This document shows, one piece after another, positions 9,400 through 22,351 of a stretch of 64,000 nucleotides of DNA. The stretch covers positions 372,001-436,000 of the forward strand of contig NC_016457.1 of the NCBI RefSeq assembly GCF_000226115.1, given 5' to 3'. A program made the translations under genes and the position numbers. Source of the DNA: Thermothielavioides terrestris NRRL 8126 (taxonomy: Eukaryota > Ascomycota > Sordariomycetes > Sordariales > Chaetomiaceae). Numbering within the stretch: position 1 is the stretch's first letter; each line of letters begins with the position of its first letter. The notes below the pieces were generated by a model. It had not been told where the DNA came from, made no database searches, and saw only the letters and a list, made by a program, of their open reading frames with translations.

Positions 9400-12300
9400 A
9401 GATTAAGACCTTCGAAGAGATATATAAGGCTTATTAGGTTATTAATAACAAGACTTATATATATTTGTTTGAGCTTTAGTATAATACTATAATCTAGCTT
9501 ATTATTTGTTACTAGGAGAAAAAGGACTAAAAGACCTAGGCAACTTTTAAAGCTAAGTTCCTAAAGCGCTAGAAGGGCGACGATCCTAAATAGTATAGAG
9601 ACGGAGGTTACCTTTATAATCTAATCGAAGGGAGATACTAGCTAGTCGGCAAAGTTATCTACAACTACTTTAAGTTAATTAACTATATATACGCTATCGC
9701 TTTTACTAAAGTTCGTAAAGAGCTATAGTATATAATTGTTCCAACTATATAGTATATATTTAATTAACGGATCTAGATAGCTCTTAAGGACTACTAACGT
9801 ACTTTAAAGAAGGACAACAAAGACTCTATCTATATTATAAAGTAGGTAAACTTCCTTAAGTTCGTTTAGGATACTCTTTAAAAGGGTTTTAATGTAGGAG
9901 ACCTCTTTCTTAAGACCTATAAGTGTAAGATTAATCTATAGAAGTACTACTCGCCTCTAGCTACGCCTACTGTTAAGACGACCCCTAAGCTATAAGAGTA
10001 GGAAGAGGAGGAGCTAAAGAAAGCTCTTATACCTACGTTTAACGATATCGACGATCTAGCTAATTAGCTCTAGCGTCTATATATCTAGAAGCAGAAGATC
10101 GCTAAGCAGTTCGAACAGAAGATCAAGGCCTTCTATTTATATAAAATCGATCCTACTCCTAACGAGATCGAGGTTCTCTAAACGTATTTCCAATAGCGGA
10201 GCCGTTTATAGGAGAAATGTATTGGCTTCATTACTAGCCTATATATTAACAGTTGTCCTCCTAGCTACAATAGACCTATAAGCTCTAGCTATTGCTACTA
10301 TTGTAGTAACTCTGACTATATAGTCCTCGAGTATATAGAAGCTATAAAAGCTATAGCTATAGGTCTAATATATTGTAAAGGTATAGACTACTACCTTAGC
10401 GATAGAAGTAAGAAGGGCTATATACTAGCTAAGACGATCACCTTTATAAAGATAGATATTGACAATGTATAAGAGGTCAGTAAGATTAGCTAGCTTATCC
10501 TTATATATATAGCCTATTGCCTATAGTATAACAGCTACCCTATATACTAGGCGTACTATCGTAAGTACAAGTATCTAAATAGTCGCCTATTTAAGCTAAA
10601 TATATCCCTAGTACTAAATAAGTACTACCTCTAGTAGCTTAAACTATATTAAGAGCCTACAACTATCTAAACAATGATCAATCGTCTTATATACGAAAGG
10701 GAGCCTAAACTTACCTCCGCCTTCTATTATATAATGTCTAATCAGTTGTCGTTTTATATAGTTCTATCAAAGGAAGATCGTATCTTGACTTAGAAGGTTA
10801 TCCTATAGCCTACGCTAAAGGCTAACGAATTCCGCTAACTACCTCTTCCTCTCTCTAACTAGATTAAGGGGGAAGCTAAGGAGAAAGTAGATAAGGAAGC
10901 GGAGACTATACTTTAAAGTATACTGTCTACTAAACGTTAGTTCGCTAAGGATAAAAGGGAAGATAACTTCTAGATAAGCGGTACTCCTATACCTCTAGCG
11001 GAGCCTCCTTATATAACTATCTTTAAGAACCTAGCTATAGCGAATTATATAAAGAAAGAGGAGCTATAGTCTAAGCTGCCTATATCGAAGGTTGCTATAT
11101 TGCTTTTATATATAAAGGATATGATCTATACTACGATAAAGGCGAAGACTAGTCTAACCCTTAATAACTTAGTCTATATCTCACCTAAGTACAAGGATAC
11201 TTTGATTATATATCTATAAGGCATTTCCATTAATATCAAGGTCATTGACTATAAAGGGTCTAGTGTTCCTAAGCCTAATAGACCGACTACTGTACCGAAA
11301 GATATAGGGGTCTATATATAGGCTCTATATACCAATATAAATACGTTTAACGACTCTTCCTCTAGTTAGACTAAGACGGTTCTAGCAATCTTCGAAGTTA
11401 CTAAAGACGGTGTATAGGGCATCTATATAAGAAGCCTTTAGGAGCGTTGAATTTATAAAGGTCTACCTAAAGACGTTGATAATCGTGTCTATACTCTACT
11501 CTAGAAGTCTATCTTAACGCTTTTAGTCTCGTAGTATATAGAACTCGGTATAATAATAAGAGTATAGTCTCTTCCTACTCTATATATCTAGTTCGAGAAG
11601 GGCTATTATAATAAGCACCTTACCCTAATCGACTCTAGTTTAGAGTGTAACTATATCTCAATAAGTGTTGTTAAAAAGTATACGATACTATATTAGCCTA
11701 CTAAGGTTATCTTAAAGAGTCTTTATAGCTTAGTACTATTTATTAGAGAGACTTAGGTCACTCTATACCTAGGAGGAGTCGACATTAACCTTCACTTCTT
11801 TATAACTAAGGACATTGCTAGTAGCTACAAAGTAATCCTTAGTATACTATTTGTTAAAGATATTGCCCTAACTTTCGATTACTATAATAGTAATTTAATT
11901 ACTACTAATCTAATTATAAAGAGGAAGATAGTCTAGGTATATATTGTCTTTAAGAAGATTATTTAGCGGAATCGCTTACTATCTCTAATATAACTATCCG
12001 TTTAAGAGCAATTTTAGAGATTGACGAAGAGTCCTAAAAGAATCCTTGACTAGATAGAGATAAAGGAGGGCGAGACTACCCTTAGTTTCCTCGACGATCG
12101 TATAGATAAAGCGGTTTTTTATTTTATTTTATAGAAGTCTTATATACTACTCCTTAGTACTCTTTTTTATATTATACGTTCTTATTCGTTGTCTTCTCTA
12201 TCTAGACGGAAGAAAAAGGATAAAATCAAATTGTTGCCCTATTCAAAAGGGAAGAGGGGGACCTCGATTAAAAACCCCTTTTCTAATAGAAGGCTAAGGC

Positions 12301-15300
12301 AAGCGTTCTACTATAAGTTTAGGGAGGCCCTAAAGACGTTTATACTCTAGAAGAATATTATAAACAAGGTTTAGCCTATCGACTTAGCACTATCGGATAG
12401 CTCTATACTAGAGGGAGACCTATTATAGTAAGAAAAGCGGCTTACAAAGGCTAAAGCTAAGATATAGTTTAAAAAGGACTAGGAAGACTTTATAGTCCTT
12501 TGTTTCTTAGATCTTAAGCTAGGCTTGAGACTTACCGAAGAACACTTTTAAGAAATGCTTGCTACTATAGATAGTTTTCTCACTAAGCTAAAGAAAGAGA
12601 TATTCGCTAAGATTTTATAGAACTAGAAGGCTACGTTTATATAGGATTTTACTAAGTATAGGCGTATCTATAAAGACGTTGTTCTACCCTAATATATTAG
12701 GACTATCCTATATAAGGCCTAGCAAAGTAAGTCGATCCTAATCCTAAAACCATTAATATAGAAGGTCGTTGATCTATTTAGAGAGAGGTAGATACAAAGA
12801 ATCATTGAGTATAGCTATATAAGCTACTATAATAACTAGTTCCTAGTTCTAAAAAAGGATAATAATTTATAGCTTATTAATAATGCTTAAAAGGCTAATG
12901 CTATAATAATCTATAATACTTTCATTCTATCTACTATAGAGGAATTTAGTAAAGACTTCGAAGGCTATAGACTAATGTCTCTCCTAGATCTCTTCTCTAG
13001 ATATAACTAGGTCAACCTCTATAAATATAGCTAGGATTTAACGACTTTTATAACGTTAATTAGGCTCTTCTATATATATATACTACCAATAGGAGATATA
13101 AATTCTATTGCCTAGTTCTAGCGAGCTATAACAACGATCTTTAGTAACCTTATCTCTAATGTCTATCGCATCTACTTAGACGATATCGCTATAAAAGGTC
13201 CTCGATCTGATTATACTAGCCGTCTAGATAGAGAAGGACGTCGAAAATTTATTATTAAATATCTTAAGAACATTAACGCGGTGTTGCTAAATATAAAGCT
13301 AGTAGATACGACTATCGCTACTAAGAAATCGAAGTAGATATAACTAAAAGTAGTTTTATTCGGTTATCTCTATATACTAAAGGGGCGTCTTCCTAAGAAA
13401 GCAAAGGTGATTAAGATAAAAGAGTAGAAGACTTGTTCTAACGTTAAGGAGATATATACCTTCGTTAAAATAGTTGGATACTACCGGATTTAGATCAAAG
13501 GTTTTACAATTATTGCAATTCCTTTATACGCCCTAATAAAGAAAGATACTAAGTAGACCTAGGGGCCCTCTAAATAGAAGGCGATAGACAAACTAAAGGA
13601 GAAAATTATCACTACTCTAGTTTTAGCGATACTTATCTATAGTGATCCTTAGTTTAGTATAATCTTTTTAGTCTACGATATTAATATCCTTAGATAAAGA
13701 GGGGTACTTAAGTAGGTTAGCCCTAATAATAAAAGACATCCGTACTAGTTCGAGAGTAGCATCTAGTTAAAGGCAAAGAAGCGGTATAATACTACGAAGA
13801 GGGAGTTAAAGGGGCTGCTCTTCCTTCTAAAGCATTTTCGTTACTACCTCTTTAGTATACGTTTCATTATAGAGACCAATGCTCTAGTTCTAGTCTATTA
13901 GCTCAATAGTGCTATAAGTAATATCCTAGGTACTCTGATAATACGCTAGATCGCCTAGATCTACCTATTTAACTTCGAAGTTAAGTATATCCTAGGTCCT
14001 AAGAACGTTGTAGCTAATATATTATCCTATAAACCTCCTAGGCCCTCTAACTATATAGAGAAGGAAGTAGAGGAGAATATTAACGATTAGGTCGACGCTT
14101 AGATCTTTGTCAACCGTATAGGCGAAGAGGCATTGTATCTAGAAGGGAAGCTAGAGCCTATCCACCTTTAGAACAGTTACTTCTAACGTTCCTAGGATAT
14201 CGTTTATTTCCTATCGACGATAGAGACCCCGCTAGGCTATAGGCTTTACTAGAAGCGACATTAGCTTAAAAGGGAAGTAGTAAAGTACTTCGTTAAGGAT
14301 TGTTACCTTTTTCTCTAAAGTATAAACTATTTGCAATGTTATAGGTATATTGTTGATACCCCTAAAGAAAGGCGTTTAATCTTCGACCGGTGCTATAACG
14401 AAGTTGGCTATTATAGGAGAGAGGTGATATACCAACAAGTGACGAACCACTACTACTAGCGTAATATATACGAAGATATAGTAAAGTAGATTTAGGCTTA
14501 TATACTATATTAGGCGTATAATACTTAGAGGTTTAAGGAAGTAGTAAACTAGACTACGTCTCCGCCTTTCCCTTTTGCTAAATAGCACCTCGATATCCAA
14601 TATATATCGTCTAGCTATAGGGAGAAGAAGTGTTTCCTCGTTGAAGCGTATAATAATTTTATAGGATATATCGAGGCTAAGATCCTATTGAACAAGTCCT
14701 TCGAGGCTATTAAGTCCTTTATTATACGGTATATCCTTTGTCACTAGGGCTACCTTATTGTTATAGTCGTCGACGGAGGCTCTAAGTTCAAAGGCGAAGT
14801 CAAGGAGATCCTCTATAAACTATAGATTAGAAGAGTCATTATCTCGCTATACAATTCGTATATAAATAGAGTAAATAAGGCTAGCTATATCCCGATTACC
14901 ACCTTATTTACAAAGATGACTAATAGTATAGGAAAGAGGTAGAGGGAGCTCCTTCTATATATCTTATATATAGATTATATAATTGTTAAAAGCTTTTATA
15001 GAATATCTCCCTTCTTTTTTACCTATAACTATAAGCCTATTAGTCTAGTTGAGTTTAATATTCCTACCTAGCAAATTCTTGCTTAGGACTCTATCTATAC
15101 CTAGATAAAGAGAGAGGATCCTATAAGACTCTATACAAAGCTTATTACCCTCTATACTTATATCCTCTAGGAAGCTAAGTACAACTATGAGATTGCTATT
15201 AAATAGGTTGCTATAGCTTATAAAAAGCTAGTTGAACGTTGTAATAAAGCCTATAAATATAAATTTCGTCTAGAAAACGTAGTAATATCTATTAGCGACC

Positions 15301-15680
15301 TTGTCCTCGTCTATAATAACGTTCGACAGCTAGATATAAGCTTAGTCTAGAAGCTAGAGTACTATTAGTTTAGCCTATTCTATATTTAGATAATTAAAGA
15401 CTAGGACATTTACTTCCTAGAGACTTTGGACGATATACCTATCTAGACGCTATATCCTCTAAATTATATAAAGAAGTTCTTTAAACTAGATAACGTCTAG
15501 CTAGAAGCGGATAATATGAACCTATTCCTCTATTTAGAGGGGTATAGCGACGACGAGCGCTACTATAATAGTCACTATAACGATGGCCACCTCAACGGAG
15601 GCCATTGCTTCGATAGTCGCTATAACGAAGCGTAGAACGACGGGGGAGCTGATCCTAGCCCTAGTGCTAGCTAAGACTTA
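9400..15680 (+). pseudogene. gag-pol remnant of the gypsy element
   Basis: Stops are frequent, mainly TAG, but conserved blocks read through in order. The gag zinc knuckle is at 10293-10334 (CX2CX4HX4C with His and the last Cys both read as Tyr, each one RIP transition away). An aspartic-protease-like block lies near 11760-11900 with a V-I-L-x-I-x-F-V motif. The RT palm YLDDI is at 13173-13187. RNase H covers about 13780-14040 and contains KRELKGLL and GPKNVVA-type motifs. Integrase covers about 14340-15000. Integrase lies downstream of RT, the Ty3/gypsy order. The element can no longer make these proteins. Confidence 0.82.
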
Positions 15681-18329
15681 GCTACCTTAGCGCTCTACAA
15701 TAAGGAGATATATACTAGACACTTCTAAGGAGAACGCTACTACCTTAACGGTCACCCTATTAATTGGCTAAGACTTCCGATAATAGTCAACTAGTTAGAC
15801 TTCCTTATAGTGGCGAACTATATAGCGCCTTGACTAGTCGATAGCACCGTCTTAGCAATCCTTATTGTATTTATAGCGACAGCCTACTAAGGGAGGAAAT
15901 TGTACAAATAGTCGCTAAGGACGTTACGACTATAGTAGAGGAGGAGGTCCTTAAGGAGGAAACCCCTAGTCATACTATAGCGCCTTAGGTAGGCCGAACT
16001 CGTACTACTACGAAGAGGGTAAGGAAAGAGCGACCTCGTTAAGAGCTTATTGTGGAAATCCTATATAGAAAACCACTTAGTTTTTAATACTAGCCCTCTA
16101 GATATATAAGGATATATAGTTTAAGAAGGGGGGAGGTCCTAGAAGCTACTACCTCCGATGGTTTCGCTAGCGTTTTACTACGTTTTCTTCTTAATACCTA
16201 TTGTTATATCGGCTTCCTACTCGCTAGTAATATCTCCGTTAGCTACGTCTTACTTAGTCTTCGTCTATCTACTGTCGTTCACTCATTTTTATCCTTTAGG
16301 CCTTTATTCTTTTTCGCTAGTACCTAAGTTTTCTTTCTAAAGGGCGGCCTTGTTCTTAGAGGCTTTATAGTCGTTCTTACCTTTTCTTTTTCACTTTTGC
16401 CCTCTAGATAGATAGTTTCTATTATATAAAACTAAGTTTCTTAGAGCTAAAGTCAAGGCTAAGAAAAATCTATGATTAGGATATATAGTCTCTCGATCTA
16501 CTGTCTATAGGCTAAGCTCCTAGACTATATCCTACCCCCTACCTATCTCTATCCGTTTTCTCTATCCTTTAATGATATAAGCTTTTACAGTTAGCCTAGT
16601 ACTATACTATTTGTTCCCTAATAGCAACCTCTAGTAGAATAAACCACTCTTAGCCTACCTCTTCTAAATATAGCTTTAGCCTAAGATCGTTCTTTAGATT
16701 ATATAGAAGATAGTCCTATAAGATTAAGTCCTAAGCTAGGTACTTCTAATCATTCCTATAGACGTAAGTCTAAGTATACTCCTTCTTTAACTAAATATAG
16801 TTGATATATTTATTACTAAAGAGAGGAGTAAGAGAAGCGTAGCTATTGAAGGGCTAAGTTATATAGACGTCTCTATCTTTATTGAAAAGAGTTGTCGAAC
16901 GCTAGTACAATAGTTTATAGCTATAGTAAAGCACTTTATTGCTATAGGAGTATTAGTCTTCCTCTACTTAGAAGGCAAATATAAAAGGGAAGTATAGCGT
17001 TTACTTATAACCCTATACCTAGATTAAAAGCGCTAACGCTCAGTTTAGGCATATAGTAAGATAATATATCTAACGTCTAAATGGTCTACCATTATAATAC
17101 TCTATAAACACTAGACAAAGGACCTAGGTATTATAGTGCTACTCAACTATATCAACTAGCCTATCGTCGATATAAACTAATTACTATATTCTATATTAAT
17201 TTTACTAATTGCTTAGTAGAACCTACTAGATATATAGTAATCTAATATTTAGTCGATAGATCTTAATTATACTATAGATAGCCTTATACTCAACTAAGAT
17301 CGTAGTATACTCGTTAGTATAACGCTTATCTTTCGGTATTAGTAGATTCTTTATCTTACTTTAGACTATCTAAATATACTTCTAGGCTATAAAGATCATT
17401 GTTTTCGGTACTAGCGAGAGATCGATCTAGCGATTTATAATCCTATATAGTAGTAGCCTCTAGTTGCTTACTTTATTAGTAATTTCCTACAATGTATTAT
17501 AGATATACTAGTTGCTTAGTATTATAGTTTCTAGGTTACAAATTCGTATATAGGAGCTATATATAAATTCGAAAAGGAAGTAGAAGACCTAGCTAAGAAC
17601 CTAATTCGACTAAAGAGAGGAGAGTACTAGAATAAAGTAGCGAGAAGGTTAGAGGAAGAAAATAGTTCTAGGATAGTAAGGAGGAGAGGAAGGCCTTAAG
17701 AGTTTAGAGGGCGAATACTCATTTCTAGCTAATTAGTAGGCGCTATAAGCCTTATCTATTTTCTTTCGCCTAGTTTAGGAAAGAGCTAAGTAGCCCTCCT
17801 ACCTTCGAAGGCTTGCCTACCCCTTTTTCTCAATCCTTCTACTAGTTCGTTTACGATCAACCATTTCTTTTACCTCGCCTATTACACTTTGATTTTTTCT
17901 TATAATTGTTTCAATCGATCTAGATCTTTCTGCCTAGAGAGCAACTTTTCTTATAAACTAATTTTTCATATACTATCACAAGTATCGCTATAGGCTATTG
18001 TAAGATTCCTAATTTTATAGGGCCTATATAGCCCTAGGCCAATATAACTATTAACCTAGGATAGAAGTAGCTACTTAGAAAGCTTAAATTTTATATACTA
18101 CAAGGTTTATAGAGGTTTACTAGCGATAGTAATCAAGTATAGCATTATACCTCCCTTATATAGCAAGAGCCAAGCTTAAAGATACTAGGCTACCTAAGTA
18201 AAACTAGCCCTAAGCTTTTCCTATTTTTATAGACTTTAAAAAAGTATTTATAAAATATAATCAACCGACGACCTAACTAGATCCTAAGCCCTTAGCTTAG
18301 TATAAACCCTAAGATTATAAAGTACCTAT

Positions 18330-20210
18330 TCCTAGACTAGCTAAAGGAAAAGTCTTTAATAGATCGGTTTTTCGACATCTATTTTATAGATATAGGTGTT
18401 TCGCTCTTTAATATAGAAGGTATATTACTTAATAAGGAATAGCTAGATTATAGGACGATCTTAGATATTATATAGTTTTTCTTTCGCCTTTATAAAGACT
18501 GTCTCTAGATCTACCTATAGCTAGTCTTGGACTATAGTCCTACGCCAAAGGAGTTCTACCGATCTAACTAGAGGGTCATTGCTAACAATTGCCGTTTCTA
18601 GGTTTTCCTTTACTTCGTTGACAAAAGATATTAGGTAGTCGCGATCTTCGATCAAGTCGGAGATTAGCTCTACTACTTCGATTCCCTATTTAAGAGCTTA
18701 GAGATATATACTAATATCTTATTAGAGGTCTAGATCGCCTTTCAGTCTATCTATAGGTTCCCTTAGATATAGCTATATAAGGAGGTTATCGTCTATTGCC
18801 TTTAGTAAAGTTTAGAATAGGAGTATAGATAGTTTACCCTCGAGTTTATATAGGCCTTTCTTTAAGAACTCTAGCCCCGCCTTCTAGATAGATAGACGTA
18901 GTTTAGGCTACCTTAGCTTTAGCTATACTAGGGAGATAGTAAGATAGTTGTATAATAGCGTATATTATACTTATAGTTAGGAACTTATAAGCTAGCTCTT
19001 AGTACCTTTAAAGATTATCTACTTTATATTAAGGTAGTCCCTTTACTACTATAGGACAATAGTAAGATATACAAGCTCCCTCTAGACCTATTATTTCTAA
19101 TTAAAGAGCCTATATAGCCTATAGTCTTAGAGTATAACGAAGATAAAGTAATTGAAGCCCTCTAGGCCAACGACGTATTTACACCTAATGTTCCTAGACT
19201 TAATAACCTACCTATATATCTCTACAACTACTTTAGTGATATAGAACTTAGGATCCTAGCTATATACTCAGTAGCATTTAGAGAAGCCTAGCTCCTTAAC
19301 TAGAGCGAAAAAGGAGTAATCGCTACTACCTAAATTATCCTTGTACCCTAGTTAAAGAAGGACGTAGCCTACTAGGTATACTACTATAGGGTCGTAGAAC
19401 TCTTACCGAATAGATAGCTAAGTAGTACACTGCCTTTGTAAGACCCTATAGGCGACCTTAGACAATAGCTATAGAGTATATTTCTAGTACCTAGCACCGT
19501 TCTACCCCTTCGACTAGAGGACTAGCAAGCTACTTTAGATCTATTAGCGGTATTTATAGAAGATCTTAATAATATATCAACCTAGTAGGATATTGAAGCT
19601 AAGATTATAGAGATTGCTATACTATAAGCAACTACGATATAAAGGTTTATTAATACCCCTATAGATAAGATAGACTAAAAGCGCCTCCTTAGTAGCGACC
19701 TAGTCAAGGACCTTGGGGCACTAGTATAGGTAGCCCTTAAGAAGATAGTACTCGATCTCTACCTCTAGGAAGAGGAGACGCTTATCTATACGTTTATAAG
19801 GAGGCTAGACTACCTTAAGATACTTTATACGCTAGTATAGAAGTATCTTTAAGTATATAGATTACCTACGTTATCTAGCTAGACATTACCTTCAATATAG
19901 CACTGTAGTAAATGCCTTTATAAAGAGCCTATAAAGCCTAGACATTTATTTCGCCTACTACTATACAACCTATACGACCGTGCCTTCGCTTATAAGTATA
20001 AGTATCTAATATAGTAGTAGAGCTAGGACGTATATATTAAGGAGGTAGAGGAGTACGAAAGACAGTAGGATCAGCCACTATAGCCAACCGGACCTTTGCG
20101 AGCTAAGTAAACTATATATAGAGAGTAGCTTAAGGAGTAGCGACGATAAGAAGTGCCTACTAAGAGAGCTTTTAAGGTATAAGCTTACTTATAGAAGTGT
20201 ATAGCAAGCT
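18330..20210 (+). pseudogene. Ulp1/C48 cysteine-protease-like reading frame captured in the gypsy element
   Basis: A + frame broken by TAG codons runs from about 18330 to the polypurine tract. At 18626-18652 it reads R-Y-stop-VVAIFD, where the Tyr codon TAT and stop TAG are each one RIP step from CAT and TGG. At 18671-18688 it reads YYFDSL, 13 codons later. The Ulp1/SENP family has an invariant His-Trp, then an Asp about 17-20 residues on, then a Y-D-S-L-like strand, so spacing and order fit. Upstream is a W-L-D-like segment typical of the family start. I could not place the Gln and Cys of the active site with certainty. The rest, about 450 codons to 20210, is unrecognised. Not a standard gypsy domain. 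Confidence 0.42.
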
Positions 20211-20223
20211 CGAAAGGGAAGTA

Positions 20224-20720
20224 TAGATTAGGGTAATAGACTATCTAGATATAAAGGGACCTAGTTTTTCTACTTTTCTATTTGTCTTAGGGCATTATAT
20301 TCATTGTTAGGGGGTCTAGCCCTCTAATTATATATATTTAAATAGGCTAAGCCTATCTTCTTTATTATTAAGTAAGACATTAAATAGTTGTCAATATATA
20401 TTCGTTGACACTACGTTGGTAGTCCTTCTTCTTCTAGGAAGGCTATTGAGCCTCTCCTTTCGTTGTCCTACCTCTATCTAGACGGTAGGTATTTGAGCTA
20501 TTGAGCTCTAACTATATTTTTATTGTCTTTTGTCTTTCTACTATATCCTACTAGACGTACCTAAGCTATATGTCTTCCTCTTAGGAGACATCCTTCCTAC
20601 TACTCGATACGTACTATCTTCATCCGTCTAGAGGTACACTGTATTCCTTTAGGAGCTATCTCGTATACTTGATCCTAGGTATAGTGGGGTAGGTTGGTAT
20701 AGAGGTTTTGTACTATTTCA
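20224..20720 (+). repeat. 3' LTR of the gypsy element
   Basis: Same length and ends as the 5' LTR. It is preceded by the polypurine tract and followed by CTACT, matching the CTAC before the 5' LTR. Confidence 0.9.
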
Positions 20721-20732
20721 CTACTACCCTCC

Positions 20733-22200
20733 TCTATTTTCTCCACTATAGCTTCCTTCGCCTTATAGCGAGGCTAGGCGATCTCCTCTATAAATGTCTC
20801 CTCGATTTTATATACCTTAAAGCGTACCTAAGCGAGGTAAGAATTGTCTTAGAATATAAGTGGATCTAATCGATTAGACGACGATTAGTAATTTATTGTA
20901 AACTAATTAGAAATAGATAGGGAATAATTTACATTTAAGGTACTTTACTACTTTATAGCTATTACATTTGCCTTAGCTATATAGGCCAATGGCTTTATAT
21001 ATATTACTATACTTAGGCTATAGCTATAATTGATTAGAAATAAGTATAATATTAATTAGGAAACATTTATTCGATAGGGTTTAGTTTTTATAATTAGTAA
21101 CTTAGGTCGATGGTCGACCTTTGGAGGGGGGGCGTTTAGGTAATTTGCTAGAAGCTTAGATAGGGTCGGTATAGTAGAAGGCAATGATAACGTTACTTTG
21201 TCGTCTCCCTTACTAGTTTCTATAAGCTTACTACCCTCCGTAGTACACTTTAGAGTATAGTAAAACACTATATACTTAGTAATCGATTAGCAATCGATAT
21301 AATATCATTTTAAAAGTAATAGAATATTAATTATTTAGTGTTTTTTCCTAGTTATTAATGTTATTAGTTCCCTATCGACGAGGCTTAATTATAATAGGGG
21401 TACTATTACGCTATTTATAGGACTTAATATACGTCTTAAGGTTGGATTCGTTAAAGAATTGCTTCTATATCGATTTACAATTAATTAGTAATTAATCCTA
21501 AAAGGCTTAAGTATTCTATACTATTGTAATATATAGTCTATTAATCGAGCCTAGAAAGTAGCAATAGAGCTCGCTAAGGGCGATCTTAATTTCGCCCTTC
21601 TATACTATAGTTAGTAATCGATTACCAACCAATTGTCTAATGATTAATAATTAATTCGAGATATACCTTATTTAATTCGAAGGGTAGGAGGTTCTTAGAA
21701 TATACTTCGTTATTACTATAGAGGTACTACTAGTATAATTCTTTCCTAATCGATTAGTAATCGATCGACAACTGATAGAGGATTAATTAATAAGCATTTA
21801 CTGTCGTTTTTATATACTATAGTAGACAATCAGTATAATCGATTCTCAATAGATAAATAATTGATCTTCCTATAGGGGGCCTTAGGCTAGAAAATCTATA
21901 TAATTGATTTACAATTGATAGGCAATTGATCTTTATATAGAGGGGGGGAAGGGTCCTATAGGTGCTAAGCGATAGAAAAAGTAGAAAAGAGGAATAGGTT
22001 TGTTAGCGGTAGAAGGAAAAAATTTGAATATAGCCGAGTAGGGCTACTTATAGGTCTAAAAAGTAGGTCTAGAAAAATTTTTCTATAATTATAAATTTCT
22101 ACCTAATTGATTACTAATTAAACAATAGGAAAGCTATTCCTAATCGATTAACCAAAAATTTAAAATGCAACCTAATTAATTTATAAACGATTATTGAGTA
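20733..22200 (-). pseudogene. Unrecognised gene remnant, right arm of the large element
   Basis: The longest minus-strand frame here (21056-21268, 70 residues) is intact but anonymous. Further frames are broken by RIP stops. Candidate minus-strand introns are 20866-20932 and 21730-21801, both starting GTAAAT. A third, with its acceptor near 21270, contains a 20-mer (21281-21300) that is the exact reverse complement of a left-arm intron segment at 4167-4186. The minus frame at 20733-20830 continues on the far side of the gypsy insertion, at about 5510-5560, showing it was interrupted. Function unknown. Confidence 0.35.
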
Positions 22201-22267
22201 TCACTATTGGGCGCTAATTAATTAGAAAGCGATTGGGGCTATCGCGGTTGCTGAAAATTTTGCTAGT

Positions 22268-22341
22268 AGGGTAGGTCAGGTCTGCCCACCCCTGCCGGTC
22301 AGGTCAACAGGGGGGGGGTCCGGTCCGGCCACCCACTTCCT
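22268..22341 (-). repeat. Right terminal inverted repeat of the large element
   Basis: Partner of 916-990 and less RIP-worn: it keeps GGTCAGGTCAACAG and a run of nine G. It is followed directly by the CTCTGAGTAC duplication. GC-rich sequence begins here and continues to the window end. Confidence 0.75.
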
Positions 22342-22351
22342 CTCTGAGTAC

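Larger units (their letters stand above)
5566..20720 (+). mobile_element. 15.2-kb LTR retrotransposon, Ty3/gypsy type, RIP-inactivated
   Basis: Bounded by 497-bp direct repeats (5566-6062 and 20224-20720). CTAC directly flanks both outer ends, consistent with a 4-5-bp target duplication. A purine tract GAAAGGGAAG (20211-20220) sits just upstream of the 3' LTR as a polypurine tract. The terminal TG has become TA. Domain order gag-zinc knuckle, protease, RT (YLDDI at 13173-13187), RNase H, integrase places it with Ty3/gypsy. It interrupts a minus-strand reading frame of the host element, which can be followed across both junctions. It contains the miniature element 6534-8639. Without that it is about 13 kb, much longer than usual for the family, because about 4 kb lies between integrase and the 3' LTR. 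Confidence 0.88.
915..22341. mobile_element. Very large TIR element, RIP-degraded, host of the nested retroelements
   Basis: The AT-rich block is bounded by matching inverted ends: 916-990 on the left and 22268-22341 on the right, sharing GACCGGACCCC, CTGTTGACCT, GCAGGGGT and GACCTGACCTA in order. A perfect 10-bp direct repeat CTCTGAGTAC lies just outside (905-914 and 22342-22351) and looks like the target duplication. Removing the gypsy insertion (5566-20720) leaves about 6.2 kb. Differences between the two ends are largely C/T and G/A, as RIP produces. Long inverted repeats with 8-10-bp duplications occur in hAT-, Mutator- and KDZ-like DNA transposons. I cannot assign the superfamily because the coding arms are too damaged. 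One extra G lies at the left junction, so the boundary is good to 1-2 bp. Confidence 0.7.

Noticed and set aside
16158..16340. 60-residue hydrophobic open frame inside the gypsy element
   Set aside because: The frame is short and sits in RIP-worn AT-rich DNA, where codons drift to hydrophobic residues. It has no partner frame or conserved motif.
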